Shown one piece after another: positions 24,663 through 33,475 of a stretch of 64,000 nt of DNA. The translations under genes were made by a program, and so were the position numbers. The DNA comes from Gemmobacter denitrificans. GTDB lineage: Bacteria; Pseudomonadota; Alphaproteobacteria; Rhodobacterales; Rhodobacteraceae. The stretch's first letter is position 1; each line of letters opens with the position of its first letter. The stretch is taken from positions 110,059-174,058 of the forward strand of contig NZ_JBALHR010000007.1 in assembly GCF_036964905.1 (NCBI RefSeq), read 5' to 3'. The notes beneath the pieces were generated by a model that was not told where the DNA came from, made no database searches, and worked only from the letters and a program-made list of their open reading frames with translations.

Positions 24663-26018
24663 TCACACGTTCAGCAGAAGATGCTCGCGTTCCCATGGGC
24701 TGATGACCTGCAGGAACTCTTTGTATTCATTCCGTTTCACGCTGTCATAGACCTTGCAGAAATCGGCCCCCATCACCTCGGTCAGGGCGGCGTCCTCCTC
24801 CAGAAGATCAAGCGCATCACCCAGCGTGGTCGGGATTTCGTCGCTGTCGATATAGGCATTGCCCTTGAATTCGGGGCGCGGGGCGACCTTGTTCATCAGC
24901 CCCAGATAGCCGCAGGCCAGTGTGGCGGCGATGCCCAGATAGGGGTTGCAATCCATGCCGGGCAAGCGGTTTTCAATCCGTCGCGCCGCAGGGCTGGAGA
25001 TCGGCACGCGCAGGCCCGTGGTGCGGTTGTCGCGGCCCCATTCCAGATTGATGGGGGCGGCGAAATCCGGGACATAGCGGCGATAGCTGTTCACATAGGG
25101 GGCAAACAGCGCGACACCTGCGCCCAGATGTTTCTGCAGCCCGCCGATGAAATGCTGGAATGCCTCGGTTTCTGCGCCGTCTGGTCCGGCAAAGATGTTC
25201 TTGCCGGTCTTTGTATCCACCACCGACGTATGGATATGCATGGCGCTGCCCGGTTCGCCCGCAATGGGTTTCGCCATGAAGGTGGCAAAGCAATCGTGCC
25301 GCAGCGCGGCTTCGCGGATCAGGCGTTTGAAGAAGAACACGTCATCCGCCAGCCGGACCGGATCGCCATGGGCAAGGTTCAGTTCGATCTGGCCCGCGCC
25401 GCCTTCCTGCAGGATGCCGTCGATTTCAAGGCCCTGCGCTTCGGCGAAATCGTAGATGTCGTCGATCACCTTGCCATATTCATCGACCGCCGACAGGCTG
25501 TAGGCCTGTTTGCCTGCCGCGCGGCGGCCCGAACGTCCCATCGGCGGGATCACCGGCTGATTGGGGTCCAGATTGCGTGCAGTCAGGAAGAATTCCATTT
25601 CCGGCGCGACCACCGGCTGCCAGCCCTGTGCGGCATAGAGCGCGAGAATACGCTTCAACACATTGCGCGGGCTGAAGGTCACCAGATTGCCCTGCTGGTC
25701 CTTCGCATCGTGGATCACCTGCAGCGTCACATCCGCAGTCCAGGGCGCGGCAGTGGCGGTGGACCAATCGGGTTCCAGGATCATGTCCGGTTCGGTGAAG
25801 GCATCAAACGGGTTGTCTGCCCAATCCCCGGTGATGGTCTGCAGGAAGATCGAGTTGGGCAGGAAATAGCTGGTTTGCTTGGCGAATTTCGCGGCGGGCA
25901 TGGCCTTGCCGCGCGCCACGCCGGCAATGTCGCCGATCACGCATTCCACTTCGTCGATGCGGCGGTCGGCAATGAAGGCGCGGGCTGCCTCGGGCAGCTT
26001 GCTGGTCCAGTCGGACAT
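24663..26018 (-). CDS. puuA: Gamma-glutamylputrescine synthetase-like ligase (glutamine synthetase family)
   Basis: A 451-residue glutamine-synthetase-fold ligase. PuuA joins glutamate to putrescine using ATP. Catalytic-domain landmarks are APEMEFFLTARN, EGGAGQIELNLAHGDP, GSAMHIHTSV, NRTTGLRVPISSPAARRIENR and GMDCNPYLGIAATLACGY. The ATG at 26018 (MSDWTSKLPEAA) is chosen; the longer frame runs into the intergenic region. It is followed four bases later by the PuuB gene. A second, only moderately similar ligase lies at 26.9-28.2 kb. Confidence 0.85.
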   Translation of the reverse strand: MSDWTSKLPEAARAFIADRRIDEVECVIGDIAGVARGKAMPAAKFAKQTSYFLPNSIFLQTITGDWADNPFDAFTEPDMILEPDWSTATAAPWTADVTLQVIHDAKDQQGNLVTFSPRNVLKRILALYAAQGWQPVVAPEMEFFLTARNLDPNQPVIPPMGRSGRRAAGKQAYSLSAVDEYGKVIDDIYDFAEAQGLEIDGILQEGGAGQIELNLAHGDPVRLADDVFFFKRLIREAALRHDCFATFMAKPIAGEPGSAMHIHTSVVDTKTGKNIFAGPDGAETEAFQHFIGGLQKHLGAGVALFAPYVNSYRRYVPDFAAPINLEWGRDNRTTGLRVPISSPAARRIENRLPGMDCNPYLGIAATLACGYLGLMNKVAPRPEFKGNAYIDSDEIPTTLGDALDLLEEDAALTEVMGADFCKVYDSVKRNEYKEFLQVISPWEREHLLLNV

Positions 26019-26061
26019 GGGGCACACTCTTGGTTCTGGCCCGAAGGCCGCGACCACCTGG

Positions 26062-26751
26062 TCAGGCGGTCTGCAGCCGGGGGGCTTTGAAAAATTCTGC
26101 GATGCGGCGCGCAATCGTCTGGTCATCAATGGCCTGATCGAGACGCGCGCCCGCCTCGGCCATGACCTCGTCCGGAACAAGGCCCTTGCCCCGGGTCTTC
26201 ATCAGACCGTCCACGAATTCCGATTTGAATTCGGGATGGGCCTGTACGGTGAAGATGCGGTCGCCGTAGGCCAGCGCCGCGTTCTGGCAGAAATCGTTGC
26301 AGGCAAGGACGGTGGCGCCTTCGGGCGCCTGCACCACCTGATCGCGATGCCAGGCGTTCAGCCGCAGGGTCTGCCCGCCAAAATCGTATTCGGTGGGACC
26401 GACGGCCCAGCCACCCGCGAAGCGTTCGACCTTGCCGCCAAGCGCCTGGGCCACGATCTGATGGCCAAAGCAGATGCCGACCATGGGCACGGCGCTGTCA
26501 TGGGCCTTGCGAATGAAATCTTCCAGTGGCGGGATGAAGGGGTGATCTTCATAAACGCCATGGCGCGATCCGGTGATCAGCCAGCCGTCACAGTCATGCA
26601 CATCGGCTGGAAACTCCATCTCCACCACCCGATAGGTGCGGAAGGTAAAGCCCTGTCCTGCCAGCAGCCGGGCGAACATGTCGGGGTAATCGCCCGATTG
26701 CGGGGCGAGAGCCTCGGGGGCCAATCCGGTCTGCAGGATGCCGATGCGCAT
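26062..26751 (-). CDS. Class I glutamine amidotransferase-like hydrolase, candidate gamma-glutamyl remover
   Basis: A 229-residue class I glutamine amidotransferase-like protein with the full triad Cys94 (GICFGHQ), His172 and Glu174 (AHPEF). It resembles GMP-synthase-type amidotransferases rather than E. coli PuuD. Its position between two gamma-glutamylamine ligases suggests that it removes the glutamyl group from the oxidised product, the PuuD role; that is inference. I start at ATG 26751 (MRIGILQTG); the extra upstream 19 codons do not look coding. Confidence 0.82.
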   Translation of the reverse strand: MRIGILQTGLAPEALAPQSGDYPDMFARLLAGQGFTFRTYRVVEMEFPADVHDCDGWLITGSRHGVYEDHPFIPPLEDFIRKAHDSAVPMVGICFGHQIVAQALGGKVERFAGGWAVGPTEYDFGGQTLRLNAWHRDQVVQAPEGATVLACNDFCQNAALAYGDRIFTVQAHPEFKSEFVDGLMKTRGKGLVPDEVMAEAGARLDQAIDDQTIARRIAEFFKAPRLQTA

Positions 26752-26856
26752 GGGGCGTTCCGTCTTCACTCTGTTCAAGATGTAACAACGCCCCCCCGCA
26801 CTGGGCAAGGGGGCAGGGAGAGAACCGGGCAGGCTTGCCGCCCGGTCATCACAGGA

Positions 26857-28197
26857 TCACACCGTATCGAGGTACAGTTCGACCCGCTCTTCCGGGGTCA
26901 GCTCTGCGATATAGTGCAACTCCTGCCGCTTGGTCTGAACCATGTTGCGGATCAGTTCCTTGGGCAGGAAGCGATAAAGCGTGTCGCTGTGTTCAAAGGC
27001 GTCGATGGCGGCTTCCCAACTGTCGGGGATCTGCGGCAGATCCAGCGAATAGGCATTGCCGGTAATCGGCGCGGGCGGTTCCTGCTGGTCTTCGATCCCG
27101 GACAACGCCGCGCCCAGAATGGCCGCCAGCATCAGATAGGGGTTCACGTCGCCGCCCGCGACGCGATGTTCGATCCGCCGCGCCGCCGGATTGCCCGCCG
27201 GAATACGGATGGCGGTTGTGCGGTTTTCATAGCCCCAGCCGATAGAGGTCGGCGCATGTTTGCCGGGCACCAGCCGTTCATAGCTGTTCTGGTGCGGTGC
27301 AAAGATCAGCGTGCTGTCATGCATCGCATTCAGGCAACCTGCCACGGCATGGCGCAGCATCGCCGTGCCCTTGGGGCCGCCGCTGTCAAAGATATTGTCG
27401 CCCTTTTCATCAATCACGCTGAAATGGGTATGCAGGCCCGAGCCGGAATATTCCGGGTAGGGTTTCGCCATGAAGCTGGCGGCAAAACCATGACGACGGG
27501 CCAGGCCCTTGACCAGCATCTTGAACAACCAGGCATCATCGGCGGCCCGAAGCGGATCGTCGCAATGCATCAGGTTCACTTCGAACTGGCCCAGACCGGT
27601 TTCCGATGTGGTGGTATCGGCCGGAATGTCCATCGCCTCGCAGGCGTCATACAGATCGGTGAAGAAGGTGTCGAAGGCATCCAGCGCGCGGATCGACAGC
27701 GTTTCTGCCGCCTTGCGGCGCTTGCCCGAACGGGGCGAGGCGGGCACCTGCATGGTCTTGCCCGAATCGTCGATCAGGAAGAATTCCAGTTCGACTGCGC
27801 AAACCGGGGTCAGCCCCCGCGCCTTGTAGCGCTGCACCACGGCATTCAGCGCGTGGCGCGGATCGCCCTCATAGGGCTGGCCATTTTCGCGGAACATCCA
27901 GATCGGCAGCAGCGCCGTCGGGGCCTCCAGCCATGGCATCGGCATGAAACCGCGTTCGGTGGGTTTCAGCACGCCATCCTGATCGCCCTGTTCGAATACC
28001 AGCGGGCTGTCATCGATATCTTCGCCCCAGATATCGAGATTGAGCACCGAAAACGGGAAGCGCGTGCCGCTTTTCACCACGTTTTCGGCAAATCGCGCGG
28101 GAACCCGTTTGCCCCGTGCCTGACCGTTCAAATCCGCTGCCGCCACACGAATGGTGCGAACCTGCGGATGCTTGCGAAGCCAATCCTTCATTGTCAT
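26857..28197 (-). CDS. Second gamma-glutamylamine synthetase-like ligase (glutamine synthetase family)
   Basis: A 446-residue glutamine-synthetase-family protein beginning MTMKDWLRKHPQVRTI. Landmarks are AVELEFFLIDDSGK, GLGQFEVNLMHCDDP, GSGLHTHFSVID, NRTTAIRIPAGNPAARRIEHR and GGDVNPYLMLAAILGAAL. It belongs to the PuuA-like branch but differs substantially from the neighbouring ligase, so the two may act on different amines or form a mixed complex. No strong ribosome binding site precedes ATG 28197; ATG 28191 is an alternative. A short GC hairpin (ACCGGGC / GCCCGGT, 26824-26846) follows the stop. Confidence 0.82.
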   Translation of the reverse strand: MTMKDWLRKHPQVRTIRVAAADLNGQARGKRVPARFAENVVKSGTRFPFSVLNLDIWGEDIDDSPLVFEQGDQDGVLKPTERGFMPMPWLEAPTALLPIWMFRENGQPYEGDPRHALNAVVQRYKARGLTPVCAVELEFFLIDDSGKTMQVPASPRSGKRRKAAETLSIRALDAFDTFFTDLYDACEAMDIPADTTTSETGLGQFEVNLMHCDDPLRAADDAWLFKMLVKGLARRHGFAASFMAKPYPEYSGSGLHTHFSVIDEKGDNIFDSGGPKGTAMLRHAVAGCLNAMHDSTLIFAPHQNSYERLVPGKHAPTSIGWGYENRTTAIRIPAGNPAARRIEHRVAGGDVNPYLMLAAILGAALSGIEDQQEPPAPITGNAYSLDLPQIPDSWEAAIDAFEHSDTLYRFLPKELIRNMVQTKRQELHYIAELTPEERVELYLDTV

Positions 28198-28375
28198 GTC
28201 GTCATCAAAGAGCGGGGGCGCGTTTCCATGGGCCCCGGCCCGTTCTCCCTTTTTTGATCCTTGCCATCCGCGCCCCTTACGGGGTTGGGCCGCCCGGAGG
28301 GGCAGGGGACGCCATGCCCCCGTCAAGTGGCACGGTTCGGGCGACGGCCCGAAGAATTTGATCAAATATAGGCTA

Positions 28376-29203
28376 CTACCGGATCAACTGCGGACGCAAG
28401 CGAATTTTGCTGCGTGTGTTGGACGGCAGGTGCCGGTTCAGTCTGCGGTTCATCATGCCAAACAGCCCGATCAGCGCAAAAGTCAGCAGGATGAAGTAGA
28501 AGCCGACGATCGGATAGGGCACGAAGGGGTTGAAGGTCTTGTCGGCGAAATAGTTCGCGTAATAGAGCGCATCGCCCCTTTGCTGGAACGCCGGGAAGCC
28601 CGAGAAGAACACCAGCGTGGTGGCGTGAAACAGGAAGATCGCCTCGTTGGTATAGGCGGGCCAGGCCAGACGCAGCATGGTGGGCCACTGGATGCGGCGG
28701 AACTTGGACCAGCCTGAAATGCCATAGGCCTCGGCTGCCTCAAGATCGCCCTTGGGGATGGATTGCAGCGCGCCATAGAAGATTTCCGCCGCATAAGCAG
28801 AGGTATTGAGGAACAACACGAACAGCGCCCCTGCCCAGGCTGCCGTCAGCCAGTTCGTCGCGATGTGCAGGCCAAAGATGTCAATGCCGCCACGCGGCAC
28901 CATCACCAGCGCGGAATATGCCAGGAAGAACTGGATGAACAGCGGCGAACCGCGGAACACAAAGATGAACCAGTCTGCCGGTTTGCGCAGCCACGGGTTG
29001 GCGCTGGCCTTGGCCATGGCCAGGGCATTGGCAAAGAAGAAGCCCAGCATCAGTGCGACTGCACCGAAATAGATGTTCCAGATCAGCCCCGATCCGATCA
29101 GGGTGAATTGCTGGCACAGGGTGAAATCACTGCGCGGCAACAGCTTTTCGCCATAGCCCAGACTGCGGAAGGCATAGGCGCCGATGGTATCCCAGCAGGT
29201 CAT
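28376..29203 (-). CDS. Polar amino-acid ABC transporter permease (HisM-like)
   Basis: A 275-residue inner-membrane permease of the HisMQ family with about five transmembrane segments and the EAA loop GALQSIPKGDLEAAEAYGIS, the site that contacts the ATPase. It pairs with the adjacent HisQ-like permease, whose stop it overlaps by four bases (ATGA). With the binding protein and ATPase upstream it forms a complete importer for a polar or basic amino acid or a related amine. About 180 bases separate it from the following ligase gene. Confidence 0.88.
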   Translation of the reverse strand: MTCWDTIGAYAFRSLGYGEKLLPRSDFTLCQQFTLIGSGLIWNIYFGAVALMLGFFFANALAMAKASANPWLRKPADWFIFVFRGSPLFIQFFLAYSALVMVPRGGIDIFGLHIATNWLTAAWAGALFVLFLNTSAYAAEIFYGALQSIPKGDLEAAEAYGISGWSKFRRIQWPTMLRLAWPAYTNEAIFLFHATTLVFFSGFPAFQQRGDALYYANYFADKTFNPFVPYPIVGFYFILLTFALIGLFGMMNRRLNRHLPSNTRSKIRLRPQLIR

Positions 29204-30081
29204 TGCGCGGCCCTCCGCATCGCTTCGCCGGCCGCGGTGGCCTGCCCGTGGCTGAGCCGTTGTGACAGCTTGCCCAGAATGATTTCAGACCCGCGCGTCA
29301 TCAGCAGATAGACCACCATCAGGAACAGGAAATACCACAGCCGCCAGTCGGGATGGGGATAGGCATAGGCCTGCGTCTTGGCACTGCCCAATTCGCGCGC
29401 CCAATAGACGATGTCCTTGACCCCCAGCAGGAACAGCAGCGGCGTCGCCTTGATCAGGATCATCCACAGGTTCGACAGCCCCGGCAGCGCATAGGTCCAC
29501 ATCTGCGGCACTAGGATGCGGCGAAAAACCTGGCCATGCGACATGCCATAGCTTTCTGCGGTTTCAAGCTGCGCCTTGGGCACGGCATTCATCGCACCAT
29601 ACAGCACATTGGCCGCAAAGGCGCCAAAGACGATGGCAAAGGTAAAGACTGCCAGCGCAAAGCCATAAAGCTGGTGCCAGATCTGGGCACTGTTGCCCAA
29701 TGGCACCTTGGCCTCTGGACAAACACGAAACTCCAGCCCTTGCCGGATCGGTTCCTTCCAGTCGGGGCAGACGATCTGGTGTTTCATCCATTCGATCCCC
29801 TGATCCAGCGCGATCACAAAGAACAGGAAGAACACGATATCGGGCACGCCGCGCACCATGGCGGTATAGGTCTTGCCGAACAGCCGCAGCGGCAGAAACG
29901 GGCTGCGCGCCGCCATGGCACCGCCAAAGCCGAAGGCCAGCGCCGTGGGGGCGGTGACGGCCAGAAGCACCAGCACCGTCAGGAAAGACCAATAGAAATC
30001 AATGTGCTTGCCAGAGGTAAGATAGCAGAAAAGCCAGGAAAGGCCCTCAAGCGTCTTGGGGTCGGCGCAGGTGCTGAACAT
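29200..30081 (-). CDS. Polar amino-acid ABC transporter permease (HisQ-like)
   Basis: A 293-residue HisMQ-type permease. The EAA loop reads GAMNAVPKAQLETAESYGMS and there are about five transmembrane segments. An enlarged loop near 95-135 (FRVCPEAKVPLGNSAQIW) is unusual compared with the roughly 230-residue HisQ. Its last four bases overlap the start of the HisM-like gene. An 11-bp hairpin lies between it and the binding-protein gene. Confidence 0.88.
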   Translation of the reverse strand: MFSTCADPKTLEGLSWLFCYLTSGKHIDFYWSFLTVLVLLAVTAPTALAFGFGGAMAARSPFLPLRLFGKTYTAMVRGVPDIVFFLFFVIALDQGIEWMKHQIVCPDWKEPIRQGLEFRVCPEAKVPLGNSAQIWHQLYGFALAVFTFAIVFGAFAANVLYGAMNAVPKAQLETAESYGMSHGQVFRRILVPQMWTYALPGLSNLWMILIKATPLLFLLGVKDIVYWARELGSAKTQAYAYPHPDWRLWYFLFLMVVYLLMTRGSEIILGKLSQRLSHGQATAAGEAMRRAAQ

Positions 30082-30132
30082 GGCGGGGGTCCGGGGCTGG
30101 AGAGGCCGGGGCAGGAAAGCCGGTCAGGGAGA

Positions 30133-30157
30133 CCCCGTCCGCCGGGGGCGGACGGGG
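30133..30157 (-). terminator. Intra-operon hairpin after the binding-protein gene
   Basis: CCCCGTCCGCC and GGCGGACGGGG form an 11-bp perfect stem with a GGG loop, 17 bases past the binding-protein stop and 52 bases before the first permease. No T run follows. Such hairpins often stabilise the binding-protein message or partly terminate it, keeping the binding protein in excess over the permeases. Confidence 0.55.
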
Positions 30158-30173
30158 ACGGAATCGAAATGGA

Positions 30174-30899
30174 TCAGAACTTGTTGGTTTCCGGCCCGAA
30201 GTGCTTTTCGATGGCGGCGTTCAGCGTGCCATCGGCCTTCATCGACTTGATCGCTTCGTCAAACTTGCCGCGCAGCTCGTCATCGCTGTCGCGGAAGCCC
30301 AGACCGACGCCCCCACCCAGCTGGACATCCTCGCCCACGAACATCAGCTTGCCTTCCGATTGATCGACATAGGGCTTGAGGAAGTCCTTGTCGGCAAAGA
30401 CGGCAGCCGCTTCGCCATTGTTCACGGCGGCGATGGTTTCATCAGGGGTAGCGAATTCCAGCAGGGTCGCGCCGGATTCAGCGACATAGCCCGCCTGAAT
30501 GGTGCCTACCTGGGCCGAAACGACGCCGCCCTTGGTATCAGCATCCGCGGCTGCGGCGACATAGGCCGAGGCGGCCGGCGGGAAGTAGTTTTCCGAGAAG
30601 TCGATGACCTGCTCACGCTCGTCGGTGATCGACATGCCGGCGATGATCACGTCATAGTTGCCCGACTGCAGGTTCGGAATGATGCTGTCCCAGTCATTGG
30701 TGACCCATTCGCAGGTCAGCCCGGCACGCTTGCACAGTTCGTCACCGACTTCGCGTTCAAAGCCCGCCACATTGCCCGAATCGTCGATGAAATTGAAGGG
30801 CGGGTAGGCGCCTTCGGTGCCCAGACGCACGGTCTGTTGTGCGGCGGCAATGCCGCCCGACAGGGCCACGAGCGCGGTGGCAAGAAGCAGTTTTTTCAT
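30174..30899 (-). CDS. Periplasmic polar amino-acid binding protein
   Basis: A 241-residue solute-binding protein with a clear signal peptide (about 1-20, ending AAAQQ). The fold is the lysine/arginine/ornithine-histidine type: LGTEGAYPPFNFIDDSG, CEWVTNDWDSIIPNLQSGNYD and IIAGMSITDEREQVIDFSENYF. It delivers substrate to the two permeases encoded after it. Given the downstream gamma-glutamylation genes, an amino acid or diamine-related substrate is plausible, but specificity cannot be read from sequence. Confidence 0.9.
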   Translation of the reverse strand: MKKLLLATALVALSGGIAAAQQTVRLGTEGAYPPFNFIDDSGNVAGFEREVGDELCKRAGLTCEWVTNDWDSIIPNLQSGNYDVIIAGMSITDEREQVIDFSENYFPPAASAYVAAAADADTKGGVVSAQVGTIQAGYVAESGATLLEFATPDETIAAVNNGEAAAVFADKDFLKPYVDQSEGKLMFVGEDVQLGGGVGLGFRDSDDELRGKFDEAIKSMKADGTLNAAIEKHFGPETNKF

Positions 30900-30960
30900 G
30901 GTGTTACTCCCGTTGGTGGTTGCTTTGGCGCCGTTCGCGCCTGTTTCGCGCTGGCGATTG

Positions 30961-31776
30961 TCACGCCATTGTCGCGGAAAGAAAACCCCTCAGCCGTTCG
31001 GTCTGCGGGTTGCCGAACAGATCGGCAGGGGCGCCCTGTTCCTCAATCCGGCCCTGGTGCAGGAAGATGACATGATCCGACACGTCATTGGCCATCTTCA
31101 TGTCATGGGTCACGATGATCATGGTGCGGCCCTCTTCGGCCAAGGCCTTGATCACCTTCACGACTTCCTGTTCCAGTTCCGGGTCGAGCGCCGAGGTCGG
31201 TTCATCAAACAGCAAAGCGCGCGGTTCCATGCACAGCGCGCGGGCAATGGCCGCGCGCTGCTGCTGGCCGCCCGACAGCATGGCGGGCCAGGCATCGGCC
31301 TTGTCGGCAATGCCGACCTTGGCAAGGTAGTGGCGGGCCTTTTCCTCTACCTCTTTCGGGTCGCGTTTCAGCACGGTCACCGGCGCTTCCATCACGTTTT
31401 GCAGGATGGTCAGGTGGGACCACAGGTTGAACTGCTGGAACACCATCGAAAGATTGGTACGGATGCGCAGCACCTGTGCCTTGTCGGCGGGGTGGCGGTT
31501 CAGGCCGGTGCCTTTCCAATGCACCGCTTCGCCCTCGAACAGGATTTCGCCCTGCTGGCTGTCTTCCAGCAGGTTGCAGCACCGCAGCAAGGTGGATTTG
31601 CCCGAGCCGGACGACCCGATGAGCGAGATCACATTGCCCTTGGGCGCGCGCAGATCGACGCCTTTCAGCACCTCGAGCTGGCCATAAGCCTTGTGCAGAT
31701 CGCGGATTTCGATCACGGGCACATCGGCCGCGGGGGAATTCTGGGCCGGGGCGGCGGTGGTTCGGTCGGCGGTCAC
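30961..31776 (-). CDS. Polar amino-acid ABC transporter ATP-binding protein
   Basis: The ATPase of the importer. Walker A is GSSGSGKST, the Q-loop FQQFNLWSHLT, the signature LSGGQQQRAAIARAL, Walker B ALLFDEPTSALDPE and the H-loop IVTHD. I propose GTG at 31776 (MTADRTTAAP), giving 271 residues; an ATG at 31857 would add 27 residues with no family similarity. It is the first gene of the minus-strand run that continues into the amine-utilisation genes, so the operon promoter should lie in 31777-31927. Confidence 0.88.
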   Translation of the reverse strand: MTADRTTAAPAQNSPAADVPVIEIRDLHKAYGQLEVLKGVDLRAPKGNVISLIGSSGSGKSTLLRCCNLLEDSQQGEILFEGEAVHWKGTGLNRHPADKAQVLRIRTNLSMVFQQFNLWSHLTILQNVMEAPVTVLKRDPKEVEEKARHYLAKVGIADKADAWPAMLSGGQQQRAAIARALCMEPRALLFDEPTSALDPELEQEVVKVIKALAEEGRTMIIVTHDMKMANDVSDHVIFLHQGRIEEQGAPADLFGNPQTERLRGFLSATMA

Positions 31777-31927
31777 GGTTTCTCGCTTGTTCTTTGGCCT
31801 GAAAGGCACCCTGTTACGCCAAGTTAGCGCGGATGTTCTGCCAGTTTGCAATGCCAATTGTGCCGAAACAATATGCCATACCGGTCAGACTGAACGCCCA
31901 AACCGGCGAATTGACAAGCCAAAGCGG

Positions 31928-32692
31928 TCAATGATCCGGCAGCTCCGGCGCGGGGGGCAGAGGCTGCGCCAGATAGGCCGCCACGGGAATGGCAACGATT
32001 CCCTGCAGGCGCAGCGCGGCGCGGGTCTCTGCGGGCAAGGCGGCGATGGCCTCGGCAACGGCGGCGCGGATCGGTTCGGGGTCGCGGGTCAGTGCCGTGA
32101 TATAGGGCAGTCCGGGGGTAGGGGCCGTGGCATCGACCACGCGCAACCGCCCGGCCAGCGCCGGATCATGACTTTCGATCAGCGCCCAGGTCACCGCATC
32201 CAGCGCCGCCCAATCCGCCGCGCCTTCGGCCACGGCCCGGGCGGACAGCACATGGCCGCCCGTGCGCAGGGCGGGGCGGATCGGCAGGCCAAGCCCGGTC
32301 ATATGCGCCCAAGGCGCGCCCCAGCCGGATTGCGACAAGTCTTCATTCAGGGCAAAGCGCGCCTCGGCCAATGCCGTCAGATCGCGGGGGTCATCGGCAC
32401 GAGCCACCAACATGCTGCGGTAATGCCCGGGCGGGCATCCCGGCACGGCAAAATCCGGCGTGCCGACCAGCGCTACCTTGTCATGCAGGCGCGCGCGGAA
32501 GGGCAGGCCGCAGGTCTGCGACAGCAGAAGGTCGGGGTCCGTCCAGCCCGCCCAATAGGCCCGGTCATCGCGGGTCAGGGTATCGGGTGCGGCAATCCCG
32601 CGGGTGCGCAGGCCATCGCGGATCGCGCCCCAATAGGCATCGGTCTGGCTGCGCAGTTCAGCCCGGTCATACATACCCAATGCGGCGATCAT
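31928..32692 (-). CDS. PhnD-like phosphonate/phosphate-binding-type protein without signal peptide
   Basis: A 254-residue protein resembling periplasmic phosphate/phosphite/phosphonate-binding proteins (PhnD type): MYDRAELRSQTDAYWGAI, DLLLSQTCGLPF, FALNEDLSQSGWGAPWAHM and a late DATAPTPGLPYITA. There is no signal peptide, so it is predicted to be cytoplasmic, and no permease or ATPase is adjacent. Its start overlaps the stop of a TerB-like gene by four bases (ATGA), so the two are co-translated. A cytoplasmic sensor or a degenerate transporter component is possible. Confidence 0.75.
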   Translation of the reverse strand: MIAALGMYDRAELRSQTDAYWGAIRDGLRTRGIAAPDTLTRDDRAYWAGWTDPDLLLSQTCGLPFRARLHDKVALVGTPDFAVPGCPPGHYRSMLVARADDPRDLTALAEARFALNEDLSQSGWGAPWAHMTGLGLPIRPALRTGGHVLSARAVAEGAADWAALDAVTWALIESHDPALAGRLRVVDATAPTPGLPYITALTRDPEPIRAAVAEAIAALPAETRAALRLQGIVAIPVAAYLAQPLPPAPELPDH

Positions 32693-33129
32693 GCGGCCCC
32701 CCCGGCCCGATGGCGGGCCTGCGCGGATTGTGGATCAGTCAGGCCCAGCAACCGGGCGATCAGGCGCAGCAGCTGGTCCTCCTCGTCAGAGCGCTGCCCG
32801 TCGGCCAGCGCCACCGACCAGAGCCCTTCGACCAGAGCCAGCCGATCTTCCAGCGGCACCGCATCTTTGAGCGCACGGGTAAAGCGGACTGTATCGGGGG
32901 CCTCGCGCTCCAACCCCTCGGCCTCGGCCCGCAATGCGGCGGCGGCGAAAGGCGTCAGCGCATAGGTCTGGCCCAGAACGCGGTCGATATGGGCGATTTC
33001 ATCCGCGTCATAGCGGCCATCGGCGCGGGCCACCCGCACCAGCAGGGCAGCCATGGCCAAGCGCCCTTCGGGGGCGGGCAAACGGTCAGGGGCGGGGGCC
33101 AGAAGGCGGCGGATCAGCGTATCGAACAT
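32689..33129 (-). CDS. TerB-family protein
   Basis: A 146-residue all-helical TerB-like domain protein with paired acidic motifs typical of the family: VARADGRYDADEIAHIDRVL (about 34-53) and ALADGQRSDEEDQLLRLIA (about 107-125), which may bind metal. Homologues are named after tellurite resistance, but no other ter genes are present, so the name should not be read as function. The stop overlaps the start of the PhnD-like gene, indicating a shared job. Confidence 0.8.
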   Translation of the reverse strand: MFDTLIRRLLAPAPDRLPAPEGRLAMAALLVRVARADGRYDADEIAHIDRVLGQTYALTPFAAAALRAEAEGLEREAPDTVRFTRALKDAVPLEDRLALVEGLWSVALADGQRSDEEDQLLRLIARLLGLTDPQSAQARHRAGGAA

Positions 33130-33178
33130 GGGCGCAGCCTGTGCCCAAGCGGCGGGCGATGCAAGTCAGGGCGCGACA

Positions 33179-33475
33179 TCACGATGCGTCATATCCGGCC
33201 ACGATCATCACATCTGCGATGGAGACCGGGCTGCGCAACGCAATCGCGGCCTGATATTCGGGGTCGTTATAGCAATCCATCGCGGCTTGCAGGCTGGGAA
33301 ACTCGATCACCACCGTGCGGGCGCGGATTGTGCCTTCGACCACGGTCTGCGCCCCGCCGCGCACCAGAAACCGCGCCCCATGCCGGGCGAGCGGGGCGGC
33401 ATTGGCCTGCCGATAGGCCTCATAGGCGGCAGGGTCGCTGATATCGACATGGCCGATCCAATAGCCTTTGGTCAT
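33179..33475 (-). CDS. DUF1330 family protein
   Basis: A 98-residue ferredoxin-like-fold protein of DUF1330: MTKGYWIGHVDISDPAAYEA at the start, then ARFLVRGGAQTVVEG and VVIEFPSLQAAMDCYNDPEY. Function unknown in the family; members resemble Dabb/ABM-type dimeric small proteins. It overlaps the PhzF gene stop by four bases (ATGA), so it is translationally coupled to it. Confidence 0.88.
   Translation of the reverse strand: MTKGYWIGHVDISDPAAYEAYRQANAAPLARHGARFLVRGGAQTVVEGTIRARTVVIEFPSLQAAMDCYNDPEYQAAIALRSPVSIADVMIVAGYDAS

Noticed and set aside
25879..28257. Long plus-strand open frame (792 codons)
   Set aside because: Antisense to two ligase genes and the amidotransferase gene; it crosses three genes and their gaps and has no domain pattern.
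31777..31927. Sigma54-type promoter ahead of the ABC/amine operon
   Set aside because: GG and GC elements are present but the spacing does not match the -24/-12 consensus.
32689..33129. Tellurite resistance locus
   Set aside because: Only a single TerB-like domain is present; no terA, terC, terD or terZ genes accompany it, so the name alone does not support tellurite resistance.
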